From Ferruginibacter sp. (lineage in GTDB: Bacteria; Bacteroidota; Bacteroidia; Chitinophagales; Chitinophagaceae), in NCBI GenBank assembly GCA_013141435.1, contig JABFQZ010000030.1:1-32005 (forward strand): 32,005 nucleotides of DNA. Direction: 5' to 3'. The notes under the pieces were generated by a model. The model was not told where the DNA came from. It made no database searches and saw nothing but the letters and a program-made list of their open reading frames with translations. Position 1 is the stretch's first letter. Each line of letters opens with the position of its first letter. The translations under genes were made by a program, and so were the position numbers. Positions 13,901 to 22,900 of the stretch are shown in pieces.

Positions 13901-15244
13901 TTATTTTTCTAAAATAATAGGATGTTGCAAACATTTTTTTGATGCAACATTACTTTCGGCACAAGTAGCATTTGGTGCTTGCTTAATAGTATTTGTAAAT
14001 GTTTCATTTATAATAGAGCTCCATGATACATCATTTACTGTTGCCAAAGGGTTCATTACATTTACCAAAGTTTCTCTAAAATTAAATGTAAAAATACCTC
14101 CGTCACTCTCAAAGCCAGCAGCAGCCTCGCCTTTAGATGCGGCTGATAATAACACCGCAAAACGATTTGTGTTAAGAAATAATTCTTTGCAAATTTGTTT
14201 ATTAAAAGGTATAGGGCTACTTCTTGTACTAGGAGCATTTTTAGATATTGGAACTTTTGCACCAGGTACATCGTTACAACAATCGCTTAGCACCAAGGTA
14301 AATCTTGCATTTTTATCCAATAAAGTTTTATATAAATCTTCAATCTGATATTCTAATGCTTCATCTAAAGGGTCAAACACACCCGATCTTAAATCTAATT
14401 TTGGAAATTTTTTCGCTGCACTTTTATCAATAAAACCATGACCACTGTAATAAAATATTACAATATCTGACAAGGCAGGGTTTAAATTTTTTATAGCATC
14501 ATGTACATTGTCGGCATTAAAATTATCTCCATAAATATCAATAATTTTAATAGGTAAACCTAATGTATTTGCTATGGCTTTAAAAATAGTTTTCATGGCA
14601 TCTCTATCTGTATTGCAACTTGGGCCTATATTTAAAGCAGTTGTATTTGCTACAGATACAAAATAAAGTGTGTCTGCTTTTGCTAAATTCAAATTGCCAT
14701 TAGTATTTTGGTTTAAAAACAATTCGTCGTCCTTAAAATATTTTTGTTTAAACTGGGCGGTTAAATCTTTTGCTGTAAGTAAAAGTGGGGTAGTAGGTTC
14801 AGCATAAAAGTATTCCATAGTATTTGCATTTTCCATAATAATTTCTAGCGGATAATATATGCCATTGCTCTCCGTTTTTTTAAACCTAAATACCATTTTA
14901 TTTATAACTTCGGTTGTATTACCAATAATTACTTTTGGTATTTTTCCTTCAAAGCAAATAGTGTTAGAATCTATATATTTTGAATTTCCATACGAAATAT
15001 TAAAAGCTTGGTCGTAATGTTCATCTAATTCTAATGCTATCACCACGGGCTTTTTTTGAGAATCTTCAAATCTAATTCTTATATAACCTGTTCCGTTTTT
15101 ATTTCTATACAATAAGGCATCGTACATTTTATTTTCTGGCAAAAAATGAAACTGAAACGAATATAATGTTGTAGTAGTTTGCCCCAATACATTCATATTT
15201 AAAGAAAACAATAAAATAAAAAATAAAAGTTTTTTTTGTTTCAT
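13901..15244 (-). CDS. Secreted caspase-like (C14) protease, second of a tandem pair
   Basis: This 447-residue protein has a signal peptide (MKQKKLLFFILLFSLNMNVLGQ) and an N-terminal domain of about 165 residues unique to this pair. A caspase/metacaspase-like domain (about 190-440) contains the catalytic His269 in IVIFYYSGHGF and a Cys in LVLSDCCND, where Cys323 aligns with the nucleophile of the DSCHSG motif. Such enzymes cut after basic or acidic residues; the specificity is not readable here. It starts 10 bases after the end of its paralogue at 15255-16571, so the two are co-transcribed. Export to the periplasm or surface is unusual for caspases that act in cell death, so a role in processing secreted proteins is as likely. 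A repeat element abuts its stop codon. Confidence 0.82.
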   Translation of the reverse strand: MKQKKLLFFILLFSLNMNVLGQTTTTLYSFQFHFLPENKMYDALLYRNKNGTGYIRIRFEDSQKKPVVIALELDEHYDQAFNISYGNSKYIDSNTICFEGKIPKVIIGNTTEVINKMVFRFKKTESNGIYYPLEIIMENANTMEYFYAEPTTPLLLTAKDLTAQFKQKYFKDDELFLNQNTNGNLNLAKADTLYFVSVANTTALNIGPSCNTDRDAMKTIFKAIANTLGLPIKIIDIYGDNFNADNVHDAIKNLNPALSDIVIFYYSGHGFIDKSAAKKFPKLDLRSGVFDPLDEALEYQIEDLYKTLLDKNARFTLVLSDCCNDVPGAKVPISKNAPSTRSSPIPFNKQICKELFLNTNRFAVLLSAASKGEAAAGFESDGGIFTFNFRETLVNVMNPLATVNDVSWSSIINETFTNTIKQAPNATCAESNVASKKCLQHPIILEK

Positions 15245-15254
15245 TTTTTTTAAT

Positions 15255-16571
15255 TTAATCAGTAATATTTGAAATTGGTTTTTGAAAACCAGCTTTGCCT
15301 CCGCCTATATCGTAGCCTTTGCTCATTTTTAATGTTTCCTCTTTTGTGTATACCACAATTTGTTGCCATGTAATCATTTCATTATTATTATCGCCCCAAA
15401 TATTTTTTGTAAGAAAATTTACTAAGTTAAAAGTAAAAATGCTGCCAAAACTTTCGTCGGTAATAGCATATTCACCTTTATTGGCAGCCGTTATAAGCAA
15501 TGATTTTTTTTGATTCAAAAATAAATTTTCTAATATTTTTCTATTGGCAGGTTTTGTAAAAGGTGCTCTAGTAAAATGTAATTTACTTTTTAATGGTCTT
15601 GGGTAAGTAATACTTGCATTACAACAATCGCTAATTACCAAATTAAACCTAGCGCCTTTGGTTTTAATAATGCCCATTATTTCTTCTATGTTTTTTGTAG
15701 AGTTATTTAGCACTTCAATTTTTGGAGATACAGGAAAACTTCTTAAATCTAATTGTGGGTATTTGCTAATACTATCATTGCTGTAACTAAAGCCATGCCC
15801 TGTGTAATAAAAAAATACAATATCATCTTTTTGAGGGCTAAGTCTTGTTAATGCATCTAGTACATTTTGTTTCGACATTTTTTCGTCAACAATACTTGTT
15901 TCTATCATTGGCATATCTAATTCAAATGCTATTTGTTTAAAAATAGTTTCAATATTAGTTAAATCTTTTTTGCAGCCACTACCTATTGTATCATCTAAAG
16001 TTGCGCCCACATTTACATAGTACATCCACGGAATACTTTTTCGGCTTAAATTATTTTGAAAATTATTTGCCAATAAGCTAGTATAAAATTGTTCATTTTT
16101 TTTAAAGTAATTTTCAGTATAATTTTGTGTAAGTTCAGCCCTTCGCAAATATTTTATTGTTGTAATTGCTAACGAAATTAAATTTCCATTAAAATATATA
16201 CTTACTTTTTTGTTATTTTTATCAAAGTGGGTTTTGCTAAAGCTATTAAAATAAATAGGAAAGCAATTTGATTTTTCTGAACCATAAATAAGTTCAGGTT
16301 TTAATTTTACAGCCATATTTGTAAATTCAATTTTATTAAAAACCAATGGTAGGTTATAGCTACAATTACTCTTGTTATTGGCTTGTACAAAATTTATTCT
16401 CACAATATTATCGCCATTGCTTTGCATTATAATCAATGCAGTATATTCTTTATTGTTATTTTGTGGTATGTTAAATTTTAACTCATATATAGATTGAAAA
16501 ATATCTTTTGCATCACTTTTTTCTACTTGAAAAACCAATAAAATTAAAATATAAAAATATTTTTTTTGCAT
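15255..16571 (-). CDS. Secreted caspase-like (C14) protease, first of a tandem pair
   Basis: This 438-residue protein is paralogous to the next gene, with the same layout: signal peptide (about 1-21), an unrecognised N-terminal domain with Tyr/Phe-rich strands, then a caspase-like domain. The catalytic pair is His259 in IVFFYYTGHGF and Cys317 in LVISDCCNASI. Shared words such as YPQLDLRS versus FPKLDLRS and SGCKKDLTNIETIFKQIA versus PSCNTDRDAMKTIFKAIA show the duplication; overall divergence is large, so it is old. It is first in a two-gene operon whose start faces a TPR membrane-protein gene across 113 bases. The pair may act as a heterodimer or have split substrates. No partner cell-death effector (gasdermin, adenylate or NAD-degrading domains) is visible nearby. 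Confidence 0.82.
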   Translation of the reverse strand: MQKKYFYILILLVFQVEKSDAKDIFQSIYELKFNIPQNNNKEYTALIIMQSNGDNIVRINFVQANNKSNCSYNLPLVFNKIEFTNMAVKLKPELIYGSEKSNCFPIYFNSFSKTHFDKNNKKVSIYFNGNLISLAITTIKYLRRAELTQNYTENYFKKNEQFYTSLLANNFQNNLSRKSIPWMYYVNVGATLDDTIGSGCKKDLTNIETIFKQIAFELDMPMIETSIVDEKMSKQNVLDALTRLSPQKDDIVFFYYTGHGFSYSNDSISKYPQLDLRSFPVSPKIEVLNNSTKNIEEIMGIIKTKGARFNLVISDCCNASITYPRPLKSKLHFTRAPFTKPANRKILENLFLNQKKSLLITAANKGEYAITDESFGSIFTFNLVNFLTKNIWGDNNNEMITWQQIVVYTKEETLKMSKGYDIGGGKAGFQKPISNITD

Positions 16572-16684
16572 CGTATAATTTTAATAGAACATAAATATAG
16601 TATTTTTTTTTAATACAATGTTTGTAACTTGCCTTTAATGCCTAAACTCTGTTATCTCAAAAATTATCTCAATTTATTTAAAAA

Positions 16685-18079
16685 ATGAAATCTTTTTTAT
16701 TTACTTTATTATGCTTTTCATTTTTGGTTATTGCACATTCTCAAATTGTGCATGAAAATAAAATAGATAATTTCAAAAAAAATGAAGCTGATACCAACAG
16801 GGTAAAATATTTATGCAAACTTGCCAATGATTATAAATTTACTAAGCCCGATACTTGTTTGCTTTTGGCAAACCAGTCACTATTACTTTCTAAACAATGT
16901 AAATTTGAAGCTGGCGAATCCGATGCTTTAAAATTATTAGGCAATGCCAATTTTGTAATGGGTAATTATCCGCTAGCTTTGGAATATTATTTCCAACGAT
17001 TAAAAATCGAAGAAAAAAAACACAATCCACTTAACTATGCTGTATCGTTAGATAATATAGGTACTACATATCTTTATTTTGCCGATTATAAAAATGCACT
17101 TGCTTATTTATATAAAGCCGACTCGGTAGCCAATTTTTATAATTTAACCGAAAGGCAGTTTAGTTTAAAAATTAATTTAGGCGAAACTTACTATCGTTTA
17201 CAACAATACGATTCGGCACATGCTTATTTTTATAAAGCAATGGTAATTGCCAACCAACATAACAATACTAGTTTTAAAAGCGAAGCAATGGTAGGCATTG
17301 CAAATGTATTAGCCAAACAAGGCAATATAAAATTAGCAAAAGAAAATTACTCACTTGCACTAAGTTATATGAGTAATAACGATGATTTACTTTACGAAAC
17401 AAATATAGGATTGGCTACAACTTTCGAAAAATTAAACAAAAACGACTCTGCACATTTTTATGCACTGCACACTTATTTGGCTGCCCAAAAAAATCATTTC
17501 ATTTCAAAACAATTAGATGCAGCTATATTTTTATCAAACTTATTTATAAAAATTAAAAATACCGATAGCGCTTTTTTTTATTTGCAACAAACGGTTTTAT
17601 TAAAAGATAAAATGAAGGGTGAAGAAAAAATAAGAGAAACACAAATAATGTCGAGTAAGGAGCAATTACGACAAATACAATTACAAGAAAAGAAAGAAAA
17701 AGATGAGGCCGTAAGAAAGCAACAGTTGCAGCTAATACTTATTGGTATCTTTATACCATTCTTTTTATTAATTACCCTTTTTATAAGTAGAAGAAAAGTA
17801 CATGTTCATTTAATTAAATTTTTAGGTGTTATTTCTTTGCTATTATTTTTTGAATACATAACACTACTTTTTCATCCCTTTGTAGAAAAAATAACACACC
17901 ATACACCAATATACGAAATCTTAATTTTTGTAACAGTAGCCTCTTTTTTAATACCAGTACACCACAAATTAGAGCATTGGCTTATAGAAAAACTAATAAT
18001 AAAACAGCAGCCATTATTTAATAAAAAGTATAAAATAAAAACAAAAAAAATGGTGAGTAAAATTCCTAAAATTGACTAA
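16685..18079 (+). CDS. TPR-repeat membrane protein
   Basis: This 464-residue protein has a signal peptide (MKSFLFTLLCFSFLVIAHSQ). About six tetratricopeptide repeats (about 45-300) include ALEYYFQRLKIEEKKHNPLN, YKNALAYLYKADSVANFYN and YDSAHAYFYKAMVIANQHNN. A charged coiled coil (about 310-350) precedes three membrane segments (about 352-372, 378-400, 410-430) and a basic cytoplasmic tail. The front half is like the sensor part of Bacteroidota TPR histidine kinases and TPR-LuxR regulators. The kinase or DNA-binding output is absent, and the tail ends with Lys-rich residues. It probably gathers proteins at the periplasmic face or passes a signal through another protein. It is divergent from the caspase pair, which may be its partner. 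It ends before a strong terminator. Confidence 0.75.
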   Translation: MKSFLFTLLCFSFLVIAHSQIVHENKIDNFKKNEADTNRVKYLCKLANDYKFTKPDTCLLLANQSLLLSKQCKFEAGESDALKLLGNANFVMGNYPLALEYYFQRLKIEEKKHNPLNYAVSLDNIGTTYLYFADYKNALAYLYKADSVANFYNLTERQFSLKINLGETYYRLQQYDSAHAYFYKAMVIANQHNNTSFKSEAMVGIANVLAKQGNIKLAKENYSLALSYMSNNDDLLYETNIGLATTFEKLNKNDSAHFYALHTYLAAQKNHFISKQLDAAIFLSNLFIKIKNTDSAFFYLQQTVLLKDKMKGEEKIRETQIMSSKEQLRQIQLQEKKEKDEAVRKQQLQLILIGIFIPFFLLITLFISRRKVHVHLIKFLGVISLLLFFEYITLLFHPFVEKITHHTPIYEILIFVTVASFLIPVHHKLEHWLIEKLIIKQQPLFNKKYKIKTKKMVSKIPKID

Positions 18080-18085
18080 ATAAGT

Positions 18086-18136
18086 AAAACCCACAAGCTT
18101 CAAAGTATAAACAAATTTTGAAGCCTGTGGGTTTTT
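18086..18136. terminator. Bidirectional terminator
   Basis: AAAACCCACAAGCTTCAAA (18086-18104) pairs with TTTGAAGCCTGTGGGTTTT (18117-18135) with one mismatch over 19 positions and a 12-base loop. It lies seven bases after the TPR gene stop and 24 bases beyond the stop of the convergent lipoprotein gene. Confidence 0.85.
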
Positions 18137-18159
18137 AAAAAAGCAATAATCATTTGAAA

Positions 18160-18402
18160 TTACAAATGCACAGGTTTTACCCCAGCTTTTTTTAATTTAG
18201 TAGTGTCCTCTCCAGTAATCGAATCTGTTTTTTGTGGTGCAATTACTTCTTTGTCCGAATCTGGTGCAATTTCAGGGGCAACCACAGGTGCTGTTGTCTC
18301 TGTTTTTTCAGATTCTTTTTTTGCAGCTTCATTACAACTGATCAACGAAAGTAAAAAAATACTGCAAATAGCAAATAAAATAAGTGATTTCTTTTTAAGC
18401 AT
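18160..18402 (-). CDS. Small lipoprotein, Pro/Ala/Glu-rich
   Basis: This 80-residue protein has a lipoprotein signal with lipobox LISC at about residues 20-23 (MLKKKSLILFAICSIFLLSLISC). The mature part of about 58 residues is disordered-looking, with Thr/Pro/Val/Glu repeats (TAPVVAPEIAPDS) and a C-terminal KKAGVKPVHL. It has no known domain. It is convergent with the TPR gene and divergent from PorP/SprF, separated from the latter by about 200 A/T-rich bases. Surface or periplasmic location is likely; function is unknown. Confidence 0.65.
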   Translation of the reverse strand: MLKKKSLILFAICSIFLLSLISCNEAAKKESEKTETTAPVVAPEIAPDSDKEVIAPQKTDSITGEDTTKLKKAGVKPVHL

Positions 18403-18604
18403 AAAAATATAGTTTTAGGGATTAAATATAGATAATATTATTTATATATTTTATTAATTTAATTTTATAAGTTATTTTAAATCATAAACTGATGCAAATC
18501 AGTTAAAAGATTTTTTTCTGTGTTTTTTTTGAAGCTAAGCTTAAATTTATTTTAAATATTTAACATTTTTTTTTAACTTTAAGCCCAATTACTAAATATA
18601 AAGC

Positions 18605-19534
18605 GTGAAAAAACTTTTACTTCCCCTATGTATTCTTTTTGTTTTTGGTTTAAATGCTACTGCACAGCAGTTGCATTTTATGAGCCAATATTTACAGCAC
18701 AATTCCATGCTAAATCCTGCTGCTGCTGGTTTATCCGACAAAAACAAAGTTGGTGTATCGTACAGAAATCAATGGTCTAGTTTTCCAGGAAATCCTAAAA
18801 CTTTTATGTTATATACCGATGTAAATTTACCAAAGTTAAAAGCTGGTATTGGAGCTTACTTGTATAAAGATGAAACTGGAGCTACAAGCCGAAACGGTAT
18901 TCAGCTTGCATATTCGTATCATATTATTTCAAAAAACGAAAAACATAAATTTGGAATTGGCTTAGAATTGAGGGGATTGCAATTTGCTATTGATAAAAAT
19001 AAAATAAAGGCAGGCAACTCAGACCCTGCAATTGGGCCAATAGTTATCGATCCTGTTTTTGCAGGGGCTAGCTCCAAATTTGGGATAGATGCAGGAGCTG
19101 GTGTTTATTATACAAATGGAAAACTAAGTGCTGGCGCAGCAGTAAGTCAAATAATACAATCAAAATTGCAGCTTACCAATGTGCCCAATGCTAATCTTGC
19201 TGGTAAATTATATAGACATTATAATTTTATTTTAAATTACGAAATACCAGCTGGCGATAATATTTCACTGATACCAAATATGTTATTGAGAGTTGTAGAA
19301 CATGCTCCTGCTGAGTTTGAAGCTGGCGTAAAATTAGATTATAAAGAGAAATTATGGGTAGCTATTTTGCACAAAGTAAAACAATCGTATAGTCTTCAAA
19401 TGGGGTTTAAATTGCAAGAAAAAATAAATGTATCCTATAGTTACGATGCATATAATACGCCAATAAGTGCATTTGATGGTGGCTCAGGAGCACACGAAAT
19501 AGGCTTAAGATACGACTTTGGCAAAAGAAACTAA
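18605..19534 (+). CDS. PorP/SprF-family type IX secretion membrane protein
   Basis: This 309-residue outer-membrane beta-barrel protein has a signal peptide (about 1-20). The family hallmark follows it: QQLHFMSQYLQHNSMLNPAA, then GLSDKNKVGVSYRNQWSSFPG. SprF-type proteins are needed for secretion or surface attachment of large adhesins with a CHU_C (type B) C-terminal domain, as for SprB in gliding Flavobacterium. The C-terminus (HEIGLRYDFGKRN) is a final beta strand. The start is a GTG at 18605, since no ATG fits the signal peptide. It heads a rightward run with the Mpo1-like gene and the two CHU_C adhesins, which are the likely clients. An A/T-rich leader precedes it, with TAACTTTA as a weak -7 candidate. 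Confidence 0.9.
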   Translation: MKKLLLPLCILFVFGLNATAQQLHFMSQYLQHNSMLNPAAAGLSDKNKVGVSYRNQWSSFPGNPKTFMLYTDVNLPKLKAGIGAYLYKDETGATSRNGIQLAYSYHIISKNEKHKFGIGLELRGLQFAIDKNKIKAGNSDPAIGPIVIDPVFAGASSKFGIDAGAGVYYTNGKLSAGAAVSQIIQSKLQLTNVPNANLAGKLYRHYNFILNYEIPAGDNISLIPNMLLRVVEHAPAEFEAGVKLDYKEKLWVAILHKVKQSYSLQMGFKLQEKINVSYSYDAYNTPISAFDGGSGAHEIGLRYDFGKRN

Positions 19535-19535
19535 A

Positions 19536-19880
19536 ATGGCTATAGAAAAAAAATATAATAATCTTGATTCCTTTTATTTGTATTATCTGTGCGAACATAA
19601 ATCTAGTATTAATAGATTTTTACATTTTATTGGCACAGCATTAGTCATATTTTTTTTGGTGGTTGGGGTTGTAAAAATGGATTGGCATTTTTTAGTAGCA
19701 ATACCATTTTTGGGATATGGGTTTGCATGGATTGGGCATTTTTTTATAGAAAAAAATAAGCCTGCAACATTTACCTATCCTTTGTATAGCTTAGCATCTG
19801 ATTTTATTATGTTTTGGCATATAATTACTGGGCAAATAAATAAAAAATTGGAAGAAGCAACAAAAGGTTTAAAAAAATAA
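19536..19880 (+). CDS. Mpo1-like (DUF962) membrane protein
   Basis: This 114-residue protein starts at an ATG one base after the PorP/SprF stop codon; a TTG further upstream would overlap that gene and is less likely. The family motifs are visible: LYYLCEHKSSINRFLHFIGT near the N-terminus, and WIGHFFIEKNKPATFTYPLY after two membrane helices. A C-terminal helix contains ASDFIMFWHIITGQ. The yeast relative Mpo1 is an iron-dependent dioxygenase that shortens 2-hydroxy fatty acids, and the conserved His residues here fit metal binding. Its tight coupling to PorP/SprF is curious; it may adjust lipids of the same envelope, or be only a passenger in the operon. Confidence 0.85.
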   Translation: MAIEKKYNNLDSFYLYYLCEHKSSINRFLHFIGTALVIFFLVVGVVKMDWHFLVAIPFLGYGFAWIGHFFIEKNKPATFTYPLYSLASDFIMFWHIITGQINKKLEEATKGLKK

Positions 19881-19915
19881 GCAACAAAATAATTTTAATA
19901 CCGTAATAAAAAATA

Positions 19916-22900
19916 ATGGACAATTTTACCCTCTTAAAGCAAAAGTTATTTAAAACTACGCTAATTTTTGCCGCACTTTTTGTATCAAGTTTACATTTAT
20001 TCGCACAAATACCAGCAAACGATGAGCCATGTACTGCAACAGTACTTACACCAGCAGCATCTTGTACCTATGCTACCTATACCAATATAAATGCAAACAA
20101 TTCCGCAGGTGTTGGTGTGCCCGATCCTACACCTTTTTTAACCTGTGGAAATTATTTAGACGCTGATGTTTGGTTTACAGTAACTGTACCAGTTGGTGCA
20201 ACCCAAGTTGTAATTGATACTAAAAATTTAGGAATGAGCGATGGTGGCATGACAGTATATACTGCTACTACCATTTGTCCAGCTATTAATTTAACCCAAC
20301 TGGCTTGTATAGATGATGGAAGTGTAAACCCAGGTATGCCAAAACTAACCATAATACAACCTGCAGGTACAGTATTATATATCCGCATGTATGGCAATGG
20401 AGGCGAAACGGGCACATTTGGAATTTGTGTTACCTCCGATATACCGCCATTAAACGATAATTGTGCTAATGCTACTGCACTTACAGTAAACCCAGACTAT
20501 AATTGCGGAGTAGTTACTGGTGGTACTACCATCAACGCTACTTCATCGCCTACTTTACCTACACCAACTTGTAGTGCTTTTAATGGTTGGAATGATGATG
20601 TTTGGTACACTTTTGTTGCTACAAATGCAAATCATAGGGTTTCCATATTAAATGTAGTAGGTGTTACTACAGATATGGCAATGTCTATATATAGTGGAAC
20701 TTGTGGTGCTTTAACTGAAATTGCTTGTAGCGACCCTAATGTAATTGACCTTACAGGATTAACAGTTGGTAACACATATTATGTACGTGTAATGACTTGG
20801 ACTGCTACTACAACTTCCACTGCAAGTTTCAATATCTGTATTGGAACATTACCACCACCACCGCTAAACGATGATTGTACTGGTGCTACTTCATTAACAG
20901 TAAACCCTACATTAACTTGTACTGCTGTTACCGCTGGTACCACACAAAGTGCCACAGCTACTACTGGTATTCTAAACCCAAGTTGTGGAAATTTTGCAGC
21001 ATATAATGATGATGTATGGTATTCTTTTGTAGCTACATCTACTATACATAGAGCTAGTTTATCAAATATAGTACCAGTTGGTACTGGCATGGTAATGGTT
21101 GCTTATACTGGATCTTCTTGTGGAGCACTTACCGAAGTAGCTTCAGGTTGTAGTACCACATCACCTTTAGTGCTCAATGGGCTTACAATTGGCACTACAT
21201 ATTTTATAAGAGTTTATACAAATACATCTACTACAACTACAGTTGCCAATTTCGATATTTGTTTGGCTACACCACCACCTCCTCCTATAAATGATGAGTG
21301 TACCGCTGCAATATCTTTAACTGTAAACCCTACTTTGATTTGTGCAACTGTTACTGCCGGTACTACCGAAAGTGCTAGCTTATCTACAGTAACTCCTGCT
21401 CCATTGTGTGGTACTGCTAATGCTTATAATGATGATGTATGGTTTTCTTTTATAGCTACATCTACTAACCATAGAATTACATTGCCAACCGTTACGCCTG
21501 CAACCACAATGGTTATGGTTGCATATAGCGGTACTTGTGCAGCTTTAACCGAAATTGGTTGTAGTACTACCAATCCATTAGCATTATTTGGACTTACCAT
21601 AGGCAACACGTATTATGTAAGAGTATATACAAATACTACAGCGGTATTAACTGCTGCCAATTTCGATATTTGTGTAACGACACCTCCGGCACCACCTGCC
21701 AATGATGAATGTACAGGTGCTTTTGTATTAACAGTTAATACAAATTACTTGTGCGGTACAACTACTGTTGGCACTACAGTAAGTGCTACACCTTCTGCTA
21801 CTGCACCAAACCCTACTTGTGGTGTTGCCAATGCTTGGAACGATGATGTGTGGTTTAGTTTTGTAGCAACCAATACAAGGCATAGGATAAATCTTTCATC
21901 TATTGTAGGTAGTTTTACGTCAATGGCTTCAGCTGTATATAGTGGTACATGTGCTGCACTTACACAAATTACTTGCTCTACTGTTAATACCTACGATGCT
22001 ACTGGATTAACCATTGGAGATACTTATTATGTAAGGGTATTTACCAACTCTGCATCTGTTACAGCCGATGCTACTTCTTTTAATGTATGCATAGGTTCGC
22101 CACCACCACCACCTGCAAACGATGATTGTGCAGGTGCTATTTCATTAACTGTAAATCCAAATTTACTTTGCGGCGTTTCTACACAATCTACAGTAACAAG
22201 TGCTACACAATCTACAACTTTACCCATACCCACTTGTGCAGCTACAGGTATTAATGACGATGTGTGGTTTACTTTTACAGCAACTGCTGCTACACACCGT
22301 ATAAGTTTATTAAATATTACTCCTGCTGCATCTATGGCTACTGCGGTATATAGTGGTACTTGTGCAAGTGGACTTACCGAAATTATATGCAGCCAAGCTA
22401 ATACATTTCATGCTACTGGGCTTACAATAGGGCAAACTTATTATGTAAGAACTTACACAATGTTGGCTACACCAAATATGGAAATAGATTTTAGAATTTG
22501 CGTAGGTACTTTACCACCACCACCACCAAACGATGAATGTACAGGCGCTATTGCTTTACCTATAAGTTCCAACTTAACTTGTGCCGTAGCTACTAATGGT
22601 ACTACATTGGGTGCCACACAATCTGCCAATTTGCCTACACCAAGTTGTAGTGTAGCCAATGGCTGGAACGATGATGTGTGGTATTCTATTGTGGCAACCA
22701 GCACATCGCACCGCATTTCTTTTACAAATGTTGTAGGGCTTACAACAGCATTAGCAACAACTGTATATAGTGGCACTTGCGGTTCATTAGCTCAAATAAC
22801 TTGTAATACTGCCAATGCTTTTGATGCCAATAATTTAGTAATTGGCAATACCTATTATATTAGGGTACAAACTGCTGTAAGTACTTTTGAAGATGCTAAT

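Noticed and set aside
13901..16571. Caspase pair as part of a known anti-phage gasdermin or CBASS system
   Set aside because: Both proteins have signal peptides and no gasdermin, cyclase, NLR or other effector gene is adjacent.
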